Origin: Dyadobacter psychrophilus
GTDB lineage: Bacteria; Bacteroidota; Bacteroidia; Cytophagales; Spirosomataceae
Reading direction: 5' to 3'
Length of the DNA: 64,000 nucleotides
NCBI RefSeq assembly: GCF_900167945.1
Contig: NZ_FUZA01000002.1
Span: 682,001-746,000 of the forward strand
The translations under genes were made by a program, and so were the position numbers. The notes beneath the pieces are model-generated. The model made no database searches. It was not told the DNA's origin and was given only the letters and a program-made list of their open reading frames with translations. Below, in pieces: positions 55,309 to 63,130 of the stretch. Every line of letters starts with the position of its first letter. Position 1 is the stretch's first letter.

Positions 55309-55653
55309 CTATATTGTAAAAAAACGGGTTTCGGCGATTGTAGGCATTGTATATGCTGATCTCCCACGTTCGTTCATAGCGTTTCAGTTTTTTGTGAAAC
55401 CGCACCGCCAGGTCAAGGCGATGGTAAGGTTGGTGAATACCGTAAGCGAGTAAAATCCATAAGCGTTGGTGACAACATTATTAGCCGTGCCGGCCACATA
55501 TACATCTACACCGGATAGCAGTTCATGACTCGTCAGCTCTTTCACAAAGCCGCTGATGGTAACCCGGCTTTGGGAGAAGACCGTCATCGGGCAATAAAAG
55601 ACCAGGAGTGCTAAACTAAGACGCCTGAATACGTATGGTATATCTTTTTGCAA
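55292..55653 (-). pseudogene. collapsed TonB-dependent receptor
   Basis: The first 70 codons encode the start of a DUF4249-partner TonB receptor: a signal peptide (SLALLVFYCPMTVFS), then RVTISGFVKELTSHELLSGVDVYV and TNAYGFYSLT, the carboxypeptidase-like domain. The frame then breaks near 55440. In a different frame the end of the barrel appears: PYHRLDLAVRFHKKLK, RTWEISIYNAYNRRNPFFYN, stop at 55292. About 650 residues are missing between them, so a large internal deletion has joined the ends out of frame. The start codon is TTG at 55653. The two remnants together indicate a lost uptake system beside the ABC exporter. Confidence 0.8.
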
Positions 55654-55672
55654 AGTGGAGGTAATTTAAAAG

Positions 55673-55691
55673 TACTTTGTTTTTCAAAGTA
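55673..55691. promoter_or_regulatory. TACTTTG-N5-CAAAGTA dyad before the receptor remnant
   Basis: A perfect 7-bp inverted repeat 20 bp upstream of the remnant start, with a further ACTTTG nearer the gene. It looks like an old operator of the lost receptor/exporter set, and may now serve the ABC genes downstream. The rest of the gap to the symporter stop shows no gene. Confidence 0.45.
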
Positions 55692-55832
55692 AATGGAACC
55701 AATGGAGAAATCCAAAGTCTTTTTTAAAAAAACATTGATGTTGTGGGAAGGGGTAGGTTTGATAGTTGTAAGTCGAAGCTGCGGATTGTGGATCCGTAGC
55801 CGGCAGAATGATGGATCAGTTCATCAATTAAA

Positions 55833-57401
55833 TTATGCAATAAATTCCTGTTTTGTTTGTTTGCTAATTTCCCGCCAGCCGCTGTATAAAAGTCTTTTAT
55901 CGAGTACAGGCTTTGGAAAAAACAAACTGGCCACGTAACCGACACCAATCACGATGAGATGGCTATAAACGCCTAACATAAGTTTATGGTGGGTAAAATT
56001 CAATGCTCCCATATCCAGTAGCAGACGTTTGTTGTCACCGAGGCCAATCGGCGTGGACGTTAGAAATGCGTACGATGTGAATAAAATGCAAGTGGCAATT
56101 GCAATATTAATCCCTTGATTATTAGCTCTTGCGCTAAATAATCCCAACAAAAATATCCCTACAATCCCGCCCGAGAAAATAGCATACAATGTGAAAACAA
56201 TGCCCAGAACTCCCTCGTCTCCAGCATTGAGATAGAGCATTGCAATTCCTACGGAAATTATGCCAGACATGACCACAATGACTTTTGAGGCATACAGATA
56301 TTGCTTATCCGTTTTCCCCGGGCTGAATTTTTTGTAATAATCTTCCACACCGACCGCAGCCAGTGAATTCAGATCGGCGCTCAGGCTGCAGACTGCGGCG
56401 GAAATCATGGCCGACAGGATCAAGCCTACGACGCCGGTTGGCAGTTGAGTCATAATAAAATAGGGGAAAACCGCGTCTGCACGCAAGTCGGACGGGATGG
56501 GATTTTGTTTATAAAATACAAAAAGCGCGGTGCCGATAAACATAAATAACGTCCACACCGGCACTGTGAGCAAAATTCCCAGCAACGATGCATTGATAGC
56601 TGATTTGTCCGTTTTCGCCGTTAGGTAACGCTGCACCACAGTCTGGTCAGTGGCATATTTCTGAACCGCATAAAAAGCACCATTGATCGCCATCACGACA
56701 AAAGTTAATTTCGTCAGATTCCATTCGTAGGGGCCAAAGCCGGTCCGGTTGTTTTGCGACGCGACCCTCCAGACCTCGACTGGGCCCCCTTCCACTGAAA
56801 ATAGCAATACACTGATGCAGATAATTCCACTGGCAAAGAGCATAAATCCCTGGAAAACGTCAAGCCAGATCACGGCTTCAATTCCACCTAACAAATTAAT
56901 GATAATGATAAGTGAGCCAACCACCAGAATGATGGTAACCGTATCAATGTTCGTCATCTTCTCCAAGGAAATGGCCAACAGGAAAAACACGGTTCCCATT
57001 CCCGAAAACTGCCTTAAAACAAACGCAATAGAACTGTAATAACGTGCGAAGATGCCGAAGCGCCTTTCGAAATATTCATAAGTACTAAGGTTAATGACCT
57101 TTCTGAAAAGCGGCACGATGAACCAGATAACGACAAGCAGCACAATGGGCACCATCAATCCTTGTACGAGAAGGATCCAGTTGGACGAGTAGCCCGTCCC
57201 CGGATACGCCAGAAATGTAACACTGCTGATTAATGTTGCCAGCAAAGATATACCCAAGGCCCAGGAAGGGATTTTTCCTTTTGCAAGAAAATAATTCTGG
57301 GTTGTTCTCTGGGTTTTGGCAAAATACAGACCGAATCCAAGGCTGCCCAGCAGGAACACAAGAATGATGCAGTAATCCAGTACATGTAAAGGCGAGTTCA
57401 T
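55833..57401 (-). CDS. sodium:solute symporter (SSS family)
   Basis: A 522-residue inner-membrane transporter with about 13 predicted helices. The N-terminus (DYCIILVFLLGSLGFGLYFAKTQRTTQNYFLAKG), the NLSTYEYFERRFG segment and the later SAAVCSLSADLNSLAAVGVEDYYKK with a conserved acidic/polar run identify the SSS family. It imports an organic solute with sodium. It is divergent from the LacI gene across a 238-bp region with two cre-like palindromes, one over its promoter, so it is probably the uptake step for the acid sugar catabolised by the genes at 58795-63095. Confidence 0.93.
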   Translation of the reverse strand: MNSPLHVLDYCIILVFLLGSLGFGLYFAKTQRTTQNYFLAKGKIPSWALGISLLATLISSVTFLAYPGTGYSSNWILLVQGLMVPIVLLVVIWFIVPLFRKVINLSTYEYFERRFGIFARYYSSIAFVLRQFSGMGTVFFLLAISLEKMTNIDTVTIILVVGSLIIIINLLGGIEAVIWLDVFQGFMLFASGIICISVLLFSVEGGPVEVWRVASQNNRTGFGPYEWNLTKLTFVVMAINGAFYAVQKYATDQTVVQRYLTAKTDKSAINASLLGILLTVPVWTLFMFIGTALFVFYKQNPIPSDLRADAVFPYFIMTQLPTGVVGLILSAMISAAVCSLSADLNSLAAVGVEDYYKKFSPGKTDKQYLYASKVIVVMSGIISVGIAMLYLNAGDEGVLGIVFTLYAIFSGGIVGIFLLGLFSARANNQGINIAIATCILFTSYAFLTSTPIGLGDNKRLLLDMGALNFTHHKLMLGVYSHLIVIGVGYVASLFFPKPVLDKRLLYSGWREISKQTKQEFIA

Positions 57402-57465
57402 AGAATAGAAAACTGGTTAGGGTTAGGTAAAATCTGAGACAGCATAAACTGTATTTTGGACTGTA

Positions 57466-57495
57466 AAAATGTAAACGTTTACATAAATAACAAAA
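57466..57495 (-). promoter_or_regulatory. LacI operator overlapping the symporter promoter
   Basis: ATGTAAACGTTTACAT at 57469-57484 is a perfect 16-bp palindrome, 68 bp before the symporter start. It matches the cre-type LacI-family consensus exactly. On the minus strand TTG (57493-57491), a 17-bp spacer and TACATTTT (57473-57466) resemble a promoter whose -7 part lies inside the operator half. Bound repressor should block it. Confidence 0.85.
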
Positions 57496-57616
57496 GAATT
57501 TGCATAAAATTATAAGTAAAGTGCCAATAATGGGGTGAATGGCGGGTTTTATTGGTATTGAAAGCACAAATAGTTAGATTATATTTTTTTATTTGAAAAT
57601 TTACATTTAATATTGT

Positions 57617-57630
57617 TGCAATCGTTTACA
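57617..57630. promoter_or_regulatory. LacI operator at the lacI-type gene
   Basis: TGCAATCGTTTACA is an imperfect version of the same palindrome, with one perfect right half (CGTTTACA). It ends 9 bp before the ATG of the LacI gene, so it suggests autorepression. A weaker match than the other two. Confidence 0.65.
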
Positions 57631-57639
57631 TAAATTGAT

Positions 57640-58671
57640 ATGGCAGGTCAGAAGGGTGTTAGTCTTAAAGAAGTTGCTGATAAGGCTGGCGTTTCTACTG
57701 CAACCGTCTCACGGGTAATCAATTCCAAGACGGTCGTGAAGGGTGAAACTGAATTGCGTGTTCAGAAAGTGATCAAGCAGCTGGGTTACCGGCCGAACCG
57801 GGTTGCGCAGCGGTTGCGGACGACGAGGGGAGCCAGCAAGCTCATTGGATTACTGATTCCGGATATCCAAAATCCGTTTTACGTCGATATAATAAGAGGC
57901 ATTGAGCAATATGCATATGCTAAAAATTTTGCAATCGTCATTGGAAACTTCTCTCAAAATGAAGAACGCCAGAAATTTTACATTGAGATATTAAAGTCAG
58001 AATCCGTTGATGCGTTCATTGTGGCGCCCTTCCCGGGCATGAATGAATATGTAAAAGAGCTGGTAGAAGAAGGTTACGCGGTGGTTTGTATCGATAGGGG
58101 GCTGGCCAATATGGATCTGGATGTGGTAAAGGTCGATAATTACCAGGGAGCGTTTGACGCAGTTGAGCATTTGATCAATGTAGGACATACTCGCATTGCG
58201 CATATCTCTGGCAATACATTGATCCCGACCACCATAGAGAGGATTTCGGGATATGAGGCGGCATTGAATAAATATGGTATTGCAATCGATAGGGACATCA
58301 TCGTGGGCCGCAATTCGGATCATAAAAGTGGGGTGGAGCTATCGGCGCAGTTGCTGGATATGTCCAATCCGCCAACTGCGATCTTTACATCGAACAACCT
58401 GCTTACGCTGGGAGCCCTTGAAACAATCCATAGCAGAGGGCTGAAAATCCCTGAACAGGTTGCGATTGTTGGTTTTGATGATATGTATTGGGCGATGTCC
58501 CTTAACCCACCGCTTACCGCGGTGCGCCAGTCAGGTTTTGAAATTGGAAGGATTACGATCGAACTGCTGCATCAGCGGATTGCGGATCCGACAAGGCCAT
58601 TCGTCAGCATTGTTTTGAAGACTGAACTCATAGTCCGCAACTCGTGTGGTTTTAAGTTGAAAGGAATGTAA
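57640..58671 (+). CDS. LacI-family transcriptional regulator
   Basis: A 343-residue regulator. The N-terminal DNA-binding domain has the LacI helix-turn-helix (SLKEVADKAGVSTATVSRVIN) and a hinge helix near RPNRVAQRLRT. The ligand-binding core (residues 60-330) starts with KLIGLLIPDIQNPFYVDIIRGIE and holds FIVAPFPG, IAHISGN, and VAIVGFDDMYWA. It is a periplasmic-binding-protein-like fold that responds to a sugar or sugar phosphate. Three cre-like palindromes in this window are its obvious targets. The symporter is divergent and the catabolic genes follow on the same strand. Confidence 0.96.
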   Translation: MAGQKGVSLKEVADKAGVSTATVSRVINSKTVVKGETELRVQKVIKQLGYRPNRVAQRLRTTRGASKLIGLLIPDIQNPFYVDIIRGIEQYAYAKNFAIVIGNFSQNEERQKFYIEILKSESVDAFIVAPFPGMNEYVKELVEEGYAVVCIDRGLANMDLDVVKVDNYQGAFDAVEHLINVGHTRIAHISGNTLIPTTIERISGYEAALNKYGIAIDRDIIVGRNSDHKSGVELSAQLLDMSNPPTAIFTSNNLLTLGALETIHSRGLKIPEQVAIVGFDDMYWAMSLNPPLTAVRQSGFEIGRITIELLHQRIADPTRPFVSIVLKTELIVRNSCGFKLKGM

Positions 58672-58704
58672 GGCAGCCATTAGCAAAGGAGCGCGAATAT
58701 TTTT

Positions 58705-58733
58705 TTGCAATAAAATGTAAACGATTACATTTT
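58705..58733 (+). promoter_or_regulatory. LacI operator overlapping the catabolic operon promoter
   Basis: AAAATGTAA-ACGA-TTACATTTT at 58712-58733 is a 22-bp palindrome broken only in its centre. TTG at 58705-58707, an 18-bp spacer and TACATTTT at 58726-58733 (followed by G) form a promoter whose -7 element is the right half of the operator. The dehydrogenase start is 61 bp downstream. The arrangement mirrors the symporter promoter. Confidence 0.85.
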
Positions 58734-58794
58734 GGTTTTTGATCGCGAGGACGGGTAAATCTGAGGTTAATAATATTGAGAAAAGCATTGAAGC

Positions 58795-59964
58795 ATGAAC
58801 ATCATTCAAATTTACAATCCTAAAAAACTCGTATTCGGAGCGGATAGCCTGGATCAGTTTGTAGCGGATTTCCTTAAACTTTCGCACAAGAGGTTGTATC
58901 TGGTAACCATCCCCCCTATGATCGGCAAGTTGGGCGACACACTGTCCCGGCTGACGGAGGCAGGCGTTGCTACGAGCATTAACACAACGATCCTGGACGA
59001 ACCCACTTTTGAAGATTTTGAAAGGCTTATTGCCGAAGCAGTTGCATTTGGGGCCGACAGCGTGGTAGGAATAGGAGGCGGAAGCGTCATGGACATTGCC
59101 AAACTCATTGCCGCGCAACTTCACAGTGAACAGACTGTTGATGAAGTGCTTAGTAATGGATTTCAAAAGCAAAGGAGCACCTACGTAGCATGTTTGCCCA
59201 CAACGGCAGGGACAGGCAGCGAGGTTTCGCCCAACGCAATTTTTGTCAATTCCAAAGGAAGCAAAATTGGTGTCATCAGTCCAGAATTGGTTCCCGATGC
59301 AGCATACATTGACCCGGCTTTGACCACAACTGTTCCGCCATCGGTCACAGCAGCCACCGGAATAGATGCGCTGGCGCATTGTATTGAGGCGTATACCAAC
59401 AAATTTGCGCATCCGGTCATTGATCTGCTCGCACTGGAAGGAGTGAAATTACTGGGTGGATCATTACTGAAAGCTTATCAGAATGGTGAAGACGATGAAG
59501 CGCGAACAAATGTGGCGCTGGGAAGTATGTATGGAGGAATGTGTTTGGGACCGGTTAATACAGCGGCTGTCCATGCACTGGCTTATCCCCTCAGTACAGA
59601 ATTTCACATTCCACACGGATTATCGGTGGCGCTGCTGCTGCCTTATGTGATGGAGTTCAACATTGCCGCTATTCCTGACCGCTATGCAGCAGTTGCCGTT
59701 GCTTTGGGAAACCAGGAGGTTGGTTCCCACGAAGATATAGCAAGGTCGGGCGTGAGGATTATCAAGGAACTGATCAGAAACTGTGGCTTGCCGGGAAGTC
59801 TTGCGGATGTAAACATTCCGTTCGAAGCCATTGAAAAACTGGCAGCAGCGGCGATGCCGGTTCAAAGATTATTGAAAAACAATCCGCGTGCGATAAGCTT
59901 GTCGGACGCAGGAAAAATATACACCAGCGCTTTTAATATGCAGGAATATGAAGAAAAAATTTAG
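58795..59964 (+). CDS. iron-containing alcohol dehydrogenase
   Basis: A 389-residue Fe-dependent, NAD(P)-linked dehydrogenase. The cofactor motif GGGS is at 94-97, TTAGTGSE at 136-143, and the metal ligands are Asp191, His195, His260 and His274 (GIDALAHCIEAY, HALAYPL, HIPHG). The group oxidises alcohols or reduces short aldehydes; the exact substrate cannot be read. As the first gene of the LacI-controlled operon it may act on the incoming sugar acid or recycle a short aldehyde from the aldolase. It overlaps the aldolase gene by 17 bp. Confidence 0.94.
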   Translation: MNIIQIYNPKKLVFGADSLDQFVADFLKLSHKRLYLVTIPPMIGKLGDTLSRLTEAGVATSINTTILDEPTFEDFERLIAEAVAFGADSVVGIGGGSVMDIAKLIAAQLHSEQTVDEVLSNGFQKQRSTYVACLPTTAGTGSEVSPNAIFVNSKGSKIGVISPELVPDAAYIDPALTTTVPPSVTAATGIDALAHCIEAYTNKFAHPVIDLLALEGVKLLGGSLLKAYQNGEDDEARTNVALGSMYGGMCLGPVNTAAVHALAYPLSTEFHIPHGLSVALLLPYVMEFNIAAIPDRYAAVAVALGNQEVGSHEDIARSGVRIIKELIRNCGLPGSLADVNIPFEAIEKLAAAAMPVQRLLKNNPRAISLSDAGKIYTSAFNMQEYEEKI

Positions 59965-60871
59965 CGGAGTGGTGGTGCCGATGATCACGCCGGTAAATGC
60001 GGATCTGACGATTGATTTAGTTGCCACTGGGACGATTGTAAATTATCTGACCACCCATGGAACGGCACCGTTTATCCTTGGTACAACCGGAGAATCCGCA
60101 TCTGTTTCGAGGATTGAAAAGAAAAAGCTGATTGAAGCAACGGTAAAAGCTGTGGCAGGTAAAAGCATTGTTTACGCTGGCATTTCAGGCAATGCGATCA
60201 TGGATTCCATCGAGGATGCCCGGCATTATCACGATCTTGGCGCGGACGTTTTTGTGGCCACCATGACCAGTTACTATCCCGTCGACGCCGACCAGATGCT
60301 GCGTTATTTCATAATGCTGGCCGACAACTTACAGGCTCCGCTGATCATTTACAACATTCCGGCTACAACGCACTTGTCCATCCCGCTGGATGTTGTGCAG
60401 AGGTTGAGCGAGCATCCAAACATTGTGGGTTTTAAAGATTCAGAACGGAGCGCTGAACGATTGGAAATGTCCGTTTCGCTTTGGAAAGACCGGGCGGATT
60501 TTTCTTTTCTTACGGGCTGGGCGGCCCAATCCATGCGGGCTCTGCAGCTCGGAGCAGACGGCATCATTCCGAGCACAGGAAATCTGGCTCCTGAACTATA
60601 CCAGACACTCCTTAATTCAGTCGCGGACCAGGATTACTTGACAGCTGAGAATGCCCAGGGAAAAGCCGACAGAATATCCGAAGTTTATCAAAAGGACAGG
60701 ACATTAAGCCATTCATTACCAGCATTAAAGGCGATGATGTCAGCTTACGGGTTATGCCAATCCTGCGTATTGCCGCCGATGTTTCCGTTGACGGTCGACG
60801 AAGAAAAATCAATCAGAAACTTCACTTTGTCGCAGTTTGGCGATTTGAAACAAATAAACAGCATCAATTAA
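59948..60871 (+). CDS. DapA-family (DHDPS/NAL) aldolase
   Basis: A 307-residue class I aldolase of the dihydrodipicolinate synthase family. The GTTGE loop is at 45-49, the catalytic Tyr135 is in IIYNIP and the Schiff-base Lys163 in VGFKDSE. Catabolic members cleave 2-keto-3-deoxy acids to pyruvate and an aldehyde; biosynthetic DapA is usually elsewhere. Here the context of sugar-acid genes favours cleavage of a keto acid. It overlaps the dehydrogenase by 17 bp and the PdxA2 gene by one base (TAATG), so all are translated in step. Confidence 0.92.
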   Translation: MKKKFSGVVVPMITPVNADLTIDLVATGTIVNYLTTHGTAPFILGTTGESASVSRIEKKKLIEATVKAVAGKSIVYAGISGNAIMDSIEDARHYHDLGADVFVATMTSYYPVDADQMLRYFIMLADNLQAPLIIYNIPATTHLSIPLDVVQRLSEHPNIVGFKDSERSAERLEMSVSLWKDRADFSFLTGWAAQSMRALQLGADGIIPSTGNLAPELYQTLLNSVADQDYLTAENAQGKADRISEVYQKDRTLSHSLPALKAMMSAYGLCQSCVLPPMFPLTVDEEKSIRNFTLSQFGDLKQINSIN

Positions 60872-61914
60872 TGAGTGATCACAGACCAATTTTAGGCATT
60901 ACAATGGGCGATCCGGCAAGTATTGGGCCGGAGGTCGCTGCCAAGGCTTTTACGAATAGAGTAATATATGATGCATGCCGTCCGCTTGTAGTGGGCGATG
61001 CGCGGGTGATTGAAGACGCCGTGCGTTTCTGTAATCTCGACTTGAAAGTCAATGCAGTGAAGTCTGTAAACAATGCCGAGTTTGTTTTCGGGCAAATTGA
61101 CGTTTATGACCTTGAAAATGTTGTGTTGGAAGACCTTAAAAAAGGAGAGATGTCTGCAAGGGCGGGCGATGTGGCTTTTCAAACGGTTGTAGCAACGATA
61201 AACCTGGCCATGAAAGGCGAGATCGACGGCACTGTGACCGGGCCTATTAACAAAGAGTCCATTCACATGGCAGGGCATCAATTTTCAGGTCATACGGAGA
61301 TTTACGCACACTATACTGGTACCAAAAAATATGCAATGCTGCTCGTTGAGAATGATTTACGGGTCATTCACGTATCCACACACGTTTCATTAAGACAAGC
61401 TTGCGACCTGGTAAAAAAAGACAGGATCCTGGATACAATCGAGCTGATGCACCAGGCTTGCGTCCAGTTGGGGATCCGCGATCCGAGGATTGCAGTTTCG
61501 GGCCTGAACCCGCATGCGGGCGATGGGGGGATTTTCGGCTGGGAAGAGAAAGAGGAAATCATTCCGGCCATCGAAGAGGCAGTAAGTCGTGGTTACAATG
61601 TCACAGGCCCCATTCCGGGCGACACACTTTTTCCGAAAGCCATTGGTGGTCGTTACGACGGGTGCGTGGTCATGTATCACGATCAGGGGCACATTCCTTT
61701 CAAAATGGTTGGGTTTACGTGGGACGATAAAGCACAGAAAATGAATAGTGTCAAAGGGGTTAACATTACGCTTGGATTGCCCATTATCCGCACTTCGGTG
61801 GACCACGGGACAGCAATGGAAATTGCCGGAAAAGGCATTGCAAGTCCGGACGCGATGCTGCTCGCTATTGAATACGCAGTCAAATTATTTGAGAACAAGG
61901 TTCAATCTTATTAG
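60871..61914 (+). CDS. pdxA2: PdxA2-type 4-phospho-threonate/erythronate 3-dehydrogenase
   Basis: A 347-residue metal-dependent dehydrogenase/decarboxylase starting at ATG 60871. The frame is open upstream, but that part overlaps the aldolase gene and is not family-like. Family marks are GDPASIGPE (13-21), GHQFSGHTEIYAHYTG, and metal ligands His171, His215 (LNPHAGDGG) and His270 (MYHDQGH). PdxA itself serves vitamin B6 synthesis; PdxA2 proteins near DUF1537 kinases convert 4-phospho-D-threonate or 4-phospho-D-erythronate to DHAP and CO2. The neighbouring kinase five bases downstream supports that role. Confidence 0.88.
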   Translation: MSDHRPILGITMGDPASIGPEVAAKAFTNRVIYDACRPLVVGDARVIEDAVRFCNLDLKVNAVKSVNNAEFVFGQIDVYDLENVVLEDLKKGEMSARAGDVAFQTVVATINLAMKGEIDGTVTGPINKESIHMAGHQFSGHTEIYAHYTGTKKYAMLLVENDLRVIHVSTHVSLRQACDLVKKDRILDTIELMHQACVQLGIRDPRIAVSGLNPHAGDGGIFGWEEKEEIIPAIEEAVSRGYNVTGPIPGDTLFPKAIGGRYDGCVVMYHDQGHIPFKMVGFTWDDKAQKMNSVKGVNITLGLPIIRTSVDHGTAMEIAGKGIASPDAMLLAIEYAVKLFENKVQSY

Positions 61915-61919
61915 CATTT

Positions 61920-63095
61920 ATGATAGCTGTCATTGCAGATGATTTTACCGGTGCGGCCGAAATCGGAGGCGTAGGGATACGCAATGGTTTCCGGGTTATA
62001 ATTGATACAAAGGTGGATAACAGCGTGGAAACGGACATTCTGATCATTGCCACAGACACCCGCTCGCAAAACCCGGAGCAGGCAACGGCTTTGATCAAAA
62101 AAACAACAGCGGACCTGCTCGCGCTCAGACCCGATTTTATATATAAAAAAATGGACTCGATCCTGAGGGGCAATGTGGCGGATGAGCTTTTGGCGCAACT
62201 AAGTGTTTCAGGCAAGGAAAGAGCATTGTTGGTTCCGGCGAACCCTGTTTTGAAAAGGACCATTCTAGACGGCATTTACTACTACGACGGCATCCCGCTC
62301 AACGAATTCAGCTTTACAAATGGGTCGGTTAAAAAGCGCGCATCCTCGCAGGTTCTGGATTTGATTGGTGAGAAGGCCAGCGCATACGCCCGCGTGATCT
62401 CAACGCATGATGACCTGCCGGAAAAAGGCTTAATGATCGGTAACACTTCAAATTCCGGCGATTTGGAAGAATGGGTAAAAAAAATAGACGAAAAGACAAT
62501 CCCCTCCGGCGGTTCCGGGTTCTTCGATGCGATTTTAAGAAGTCGGAAAGATGCCGGAAAAGAGAATTTTAACGCGGTCAAGTTGGGAGAAAAAGTCTTA
62601 TATGTGTGCGGAAGCGCTTTCATGAACAGCAGGGCGCTGGTAAAAGCTTCCAGGGAAGCAGGACAGGAAGTGTTATACATGCCAGAAAAATTATTTTGTT
62701 CAAAAGAGCAGGACAAAAAGCTCATAGAGGAGTGGACGGGGGAAATTATTGATAGCCTGGAAAGCAAAAACAGAGTAATTATAGCGATCGATCACCTGGA
62801 ATGTGACGAAGTGGAAAGTCTTCCGGGCAGGATCAGGGAGGCAATTGCGGATGTGGTTGAAAATGTGCTGGGGCGGACAAAAGTGCACGAGCTCATCATT
62901 GAAGGCGGTTCCACATCATTTTCTATCATTCAAAGATTAAACTATACGCGTTTTTTTCCGACCCACGAATTCGGGCCGGGATCGATCAGAATGCGGATCG
63001 AGGGGCAGAAAAACATTTTCCTCACATTGAAACCAGGAAGTTATGTCTGGCCAGATTCGATCTGGGAATATCCGGTGGACCATCAGGTGAAATGA
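61920..63095 (+). CDS. four-carbon acid sugar kinase (DUF1537)
   Basis: A 391-residue kinase. The N-terminal domain has ADDFTGAAE (6-14), IATDTRSQ and YKKMDSILRGNV; the C-terminal domain ends with LIIEGGSTSFSI, FFPTHEFGPGSIRMR and LTLKPGSYVWPD, the nucleotide-binding part. Characterised members (DtnK, DenK, OtnK) phosphorylate D-threonate, D-erythronate or related acids on O4. The product is the substrate for PdxA2. The stop-to-start gap is 5 bp, and the oxidoreductase gene follows at 35 bp. Which acid is used depends on upstream steps that are not fixed by the sequence. Confidence 0.93.
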   Translation: MIAVIADDFTGAAEIGGVGIRNGFRVIIDTKVDNSVETDILIIATDTRSQNPEQATALIKKTTADLLALRPDFIYKKMDSILRGNVADELLAQLSVSGKERALLVPANPVLKRTILDGIYYYDGIPLNEFSFTNGSVKKRASSQVLDLIGEKASAYARVISTHDDLPEKGLMIGNTSNSGDLEEWVKKIDEKTIPSGGSGFFDAILRSRKDAGKENFNAVKLGEKVLYVCGSAFMNSRALVKASREAGQEVLYMPEKLFCSKEQDKKLIEEWTGEIIDSLESKNRVIIAIDHLECDEVESLPGRIREAIADVVENVLGRTKVHELIIEGGSTSFSIIQRLNYTRFFPTHEFGPGSIRMRIEGQKNIFLTLKPGSYVWPDSIWEYPVDHQVK

Positions 63096-63130
63096 AACAT
63101 CCAATAATTATCCATGCTAAATCCTATTCA

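Noticed and set aside
60754-60870. Upstream start for PdxA2
   Set aside because: This part lies within the aldolase gene and bears no PdxA similarity; ATG 60871 forms a TAATG coupling with the aldolase stop.
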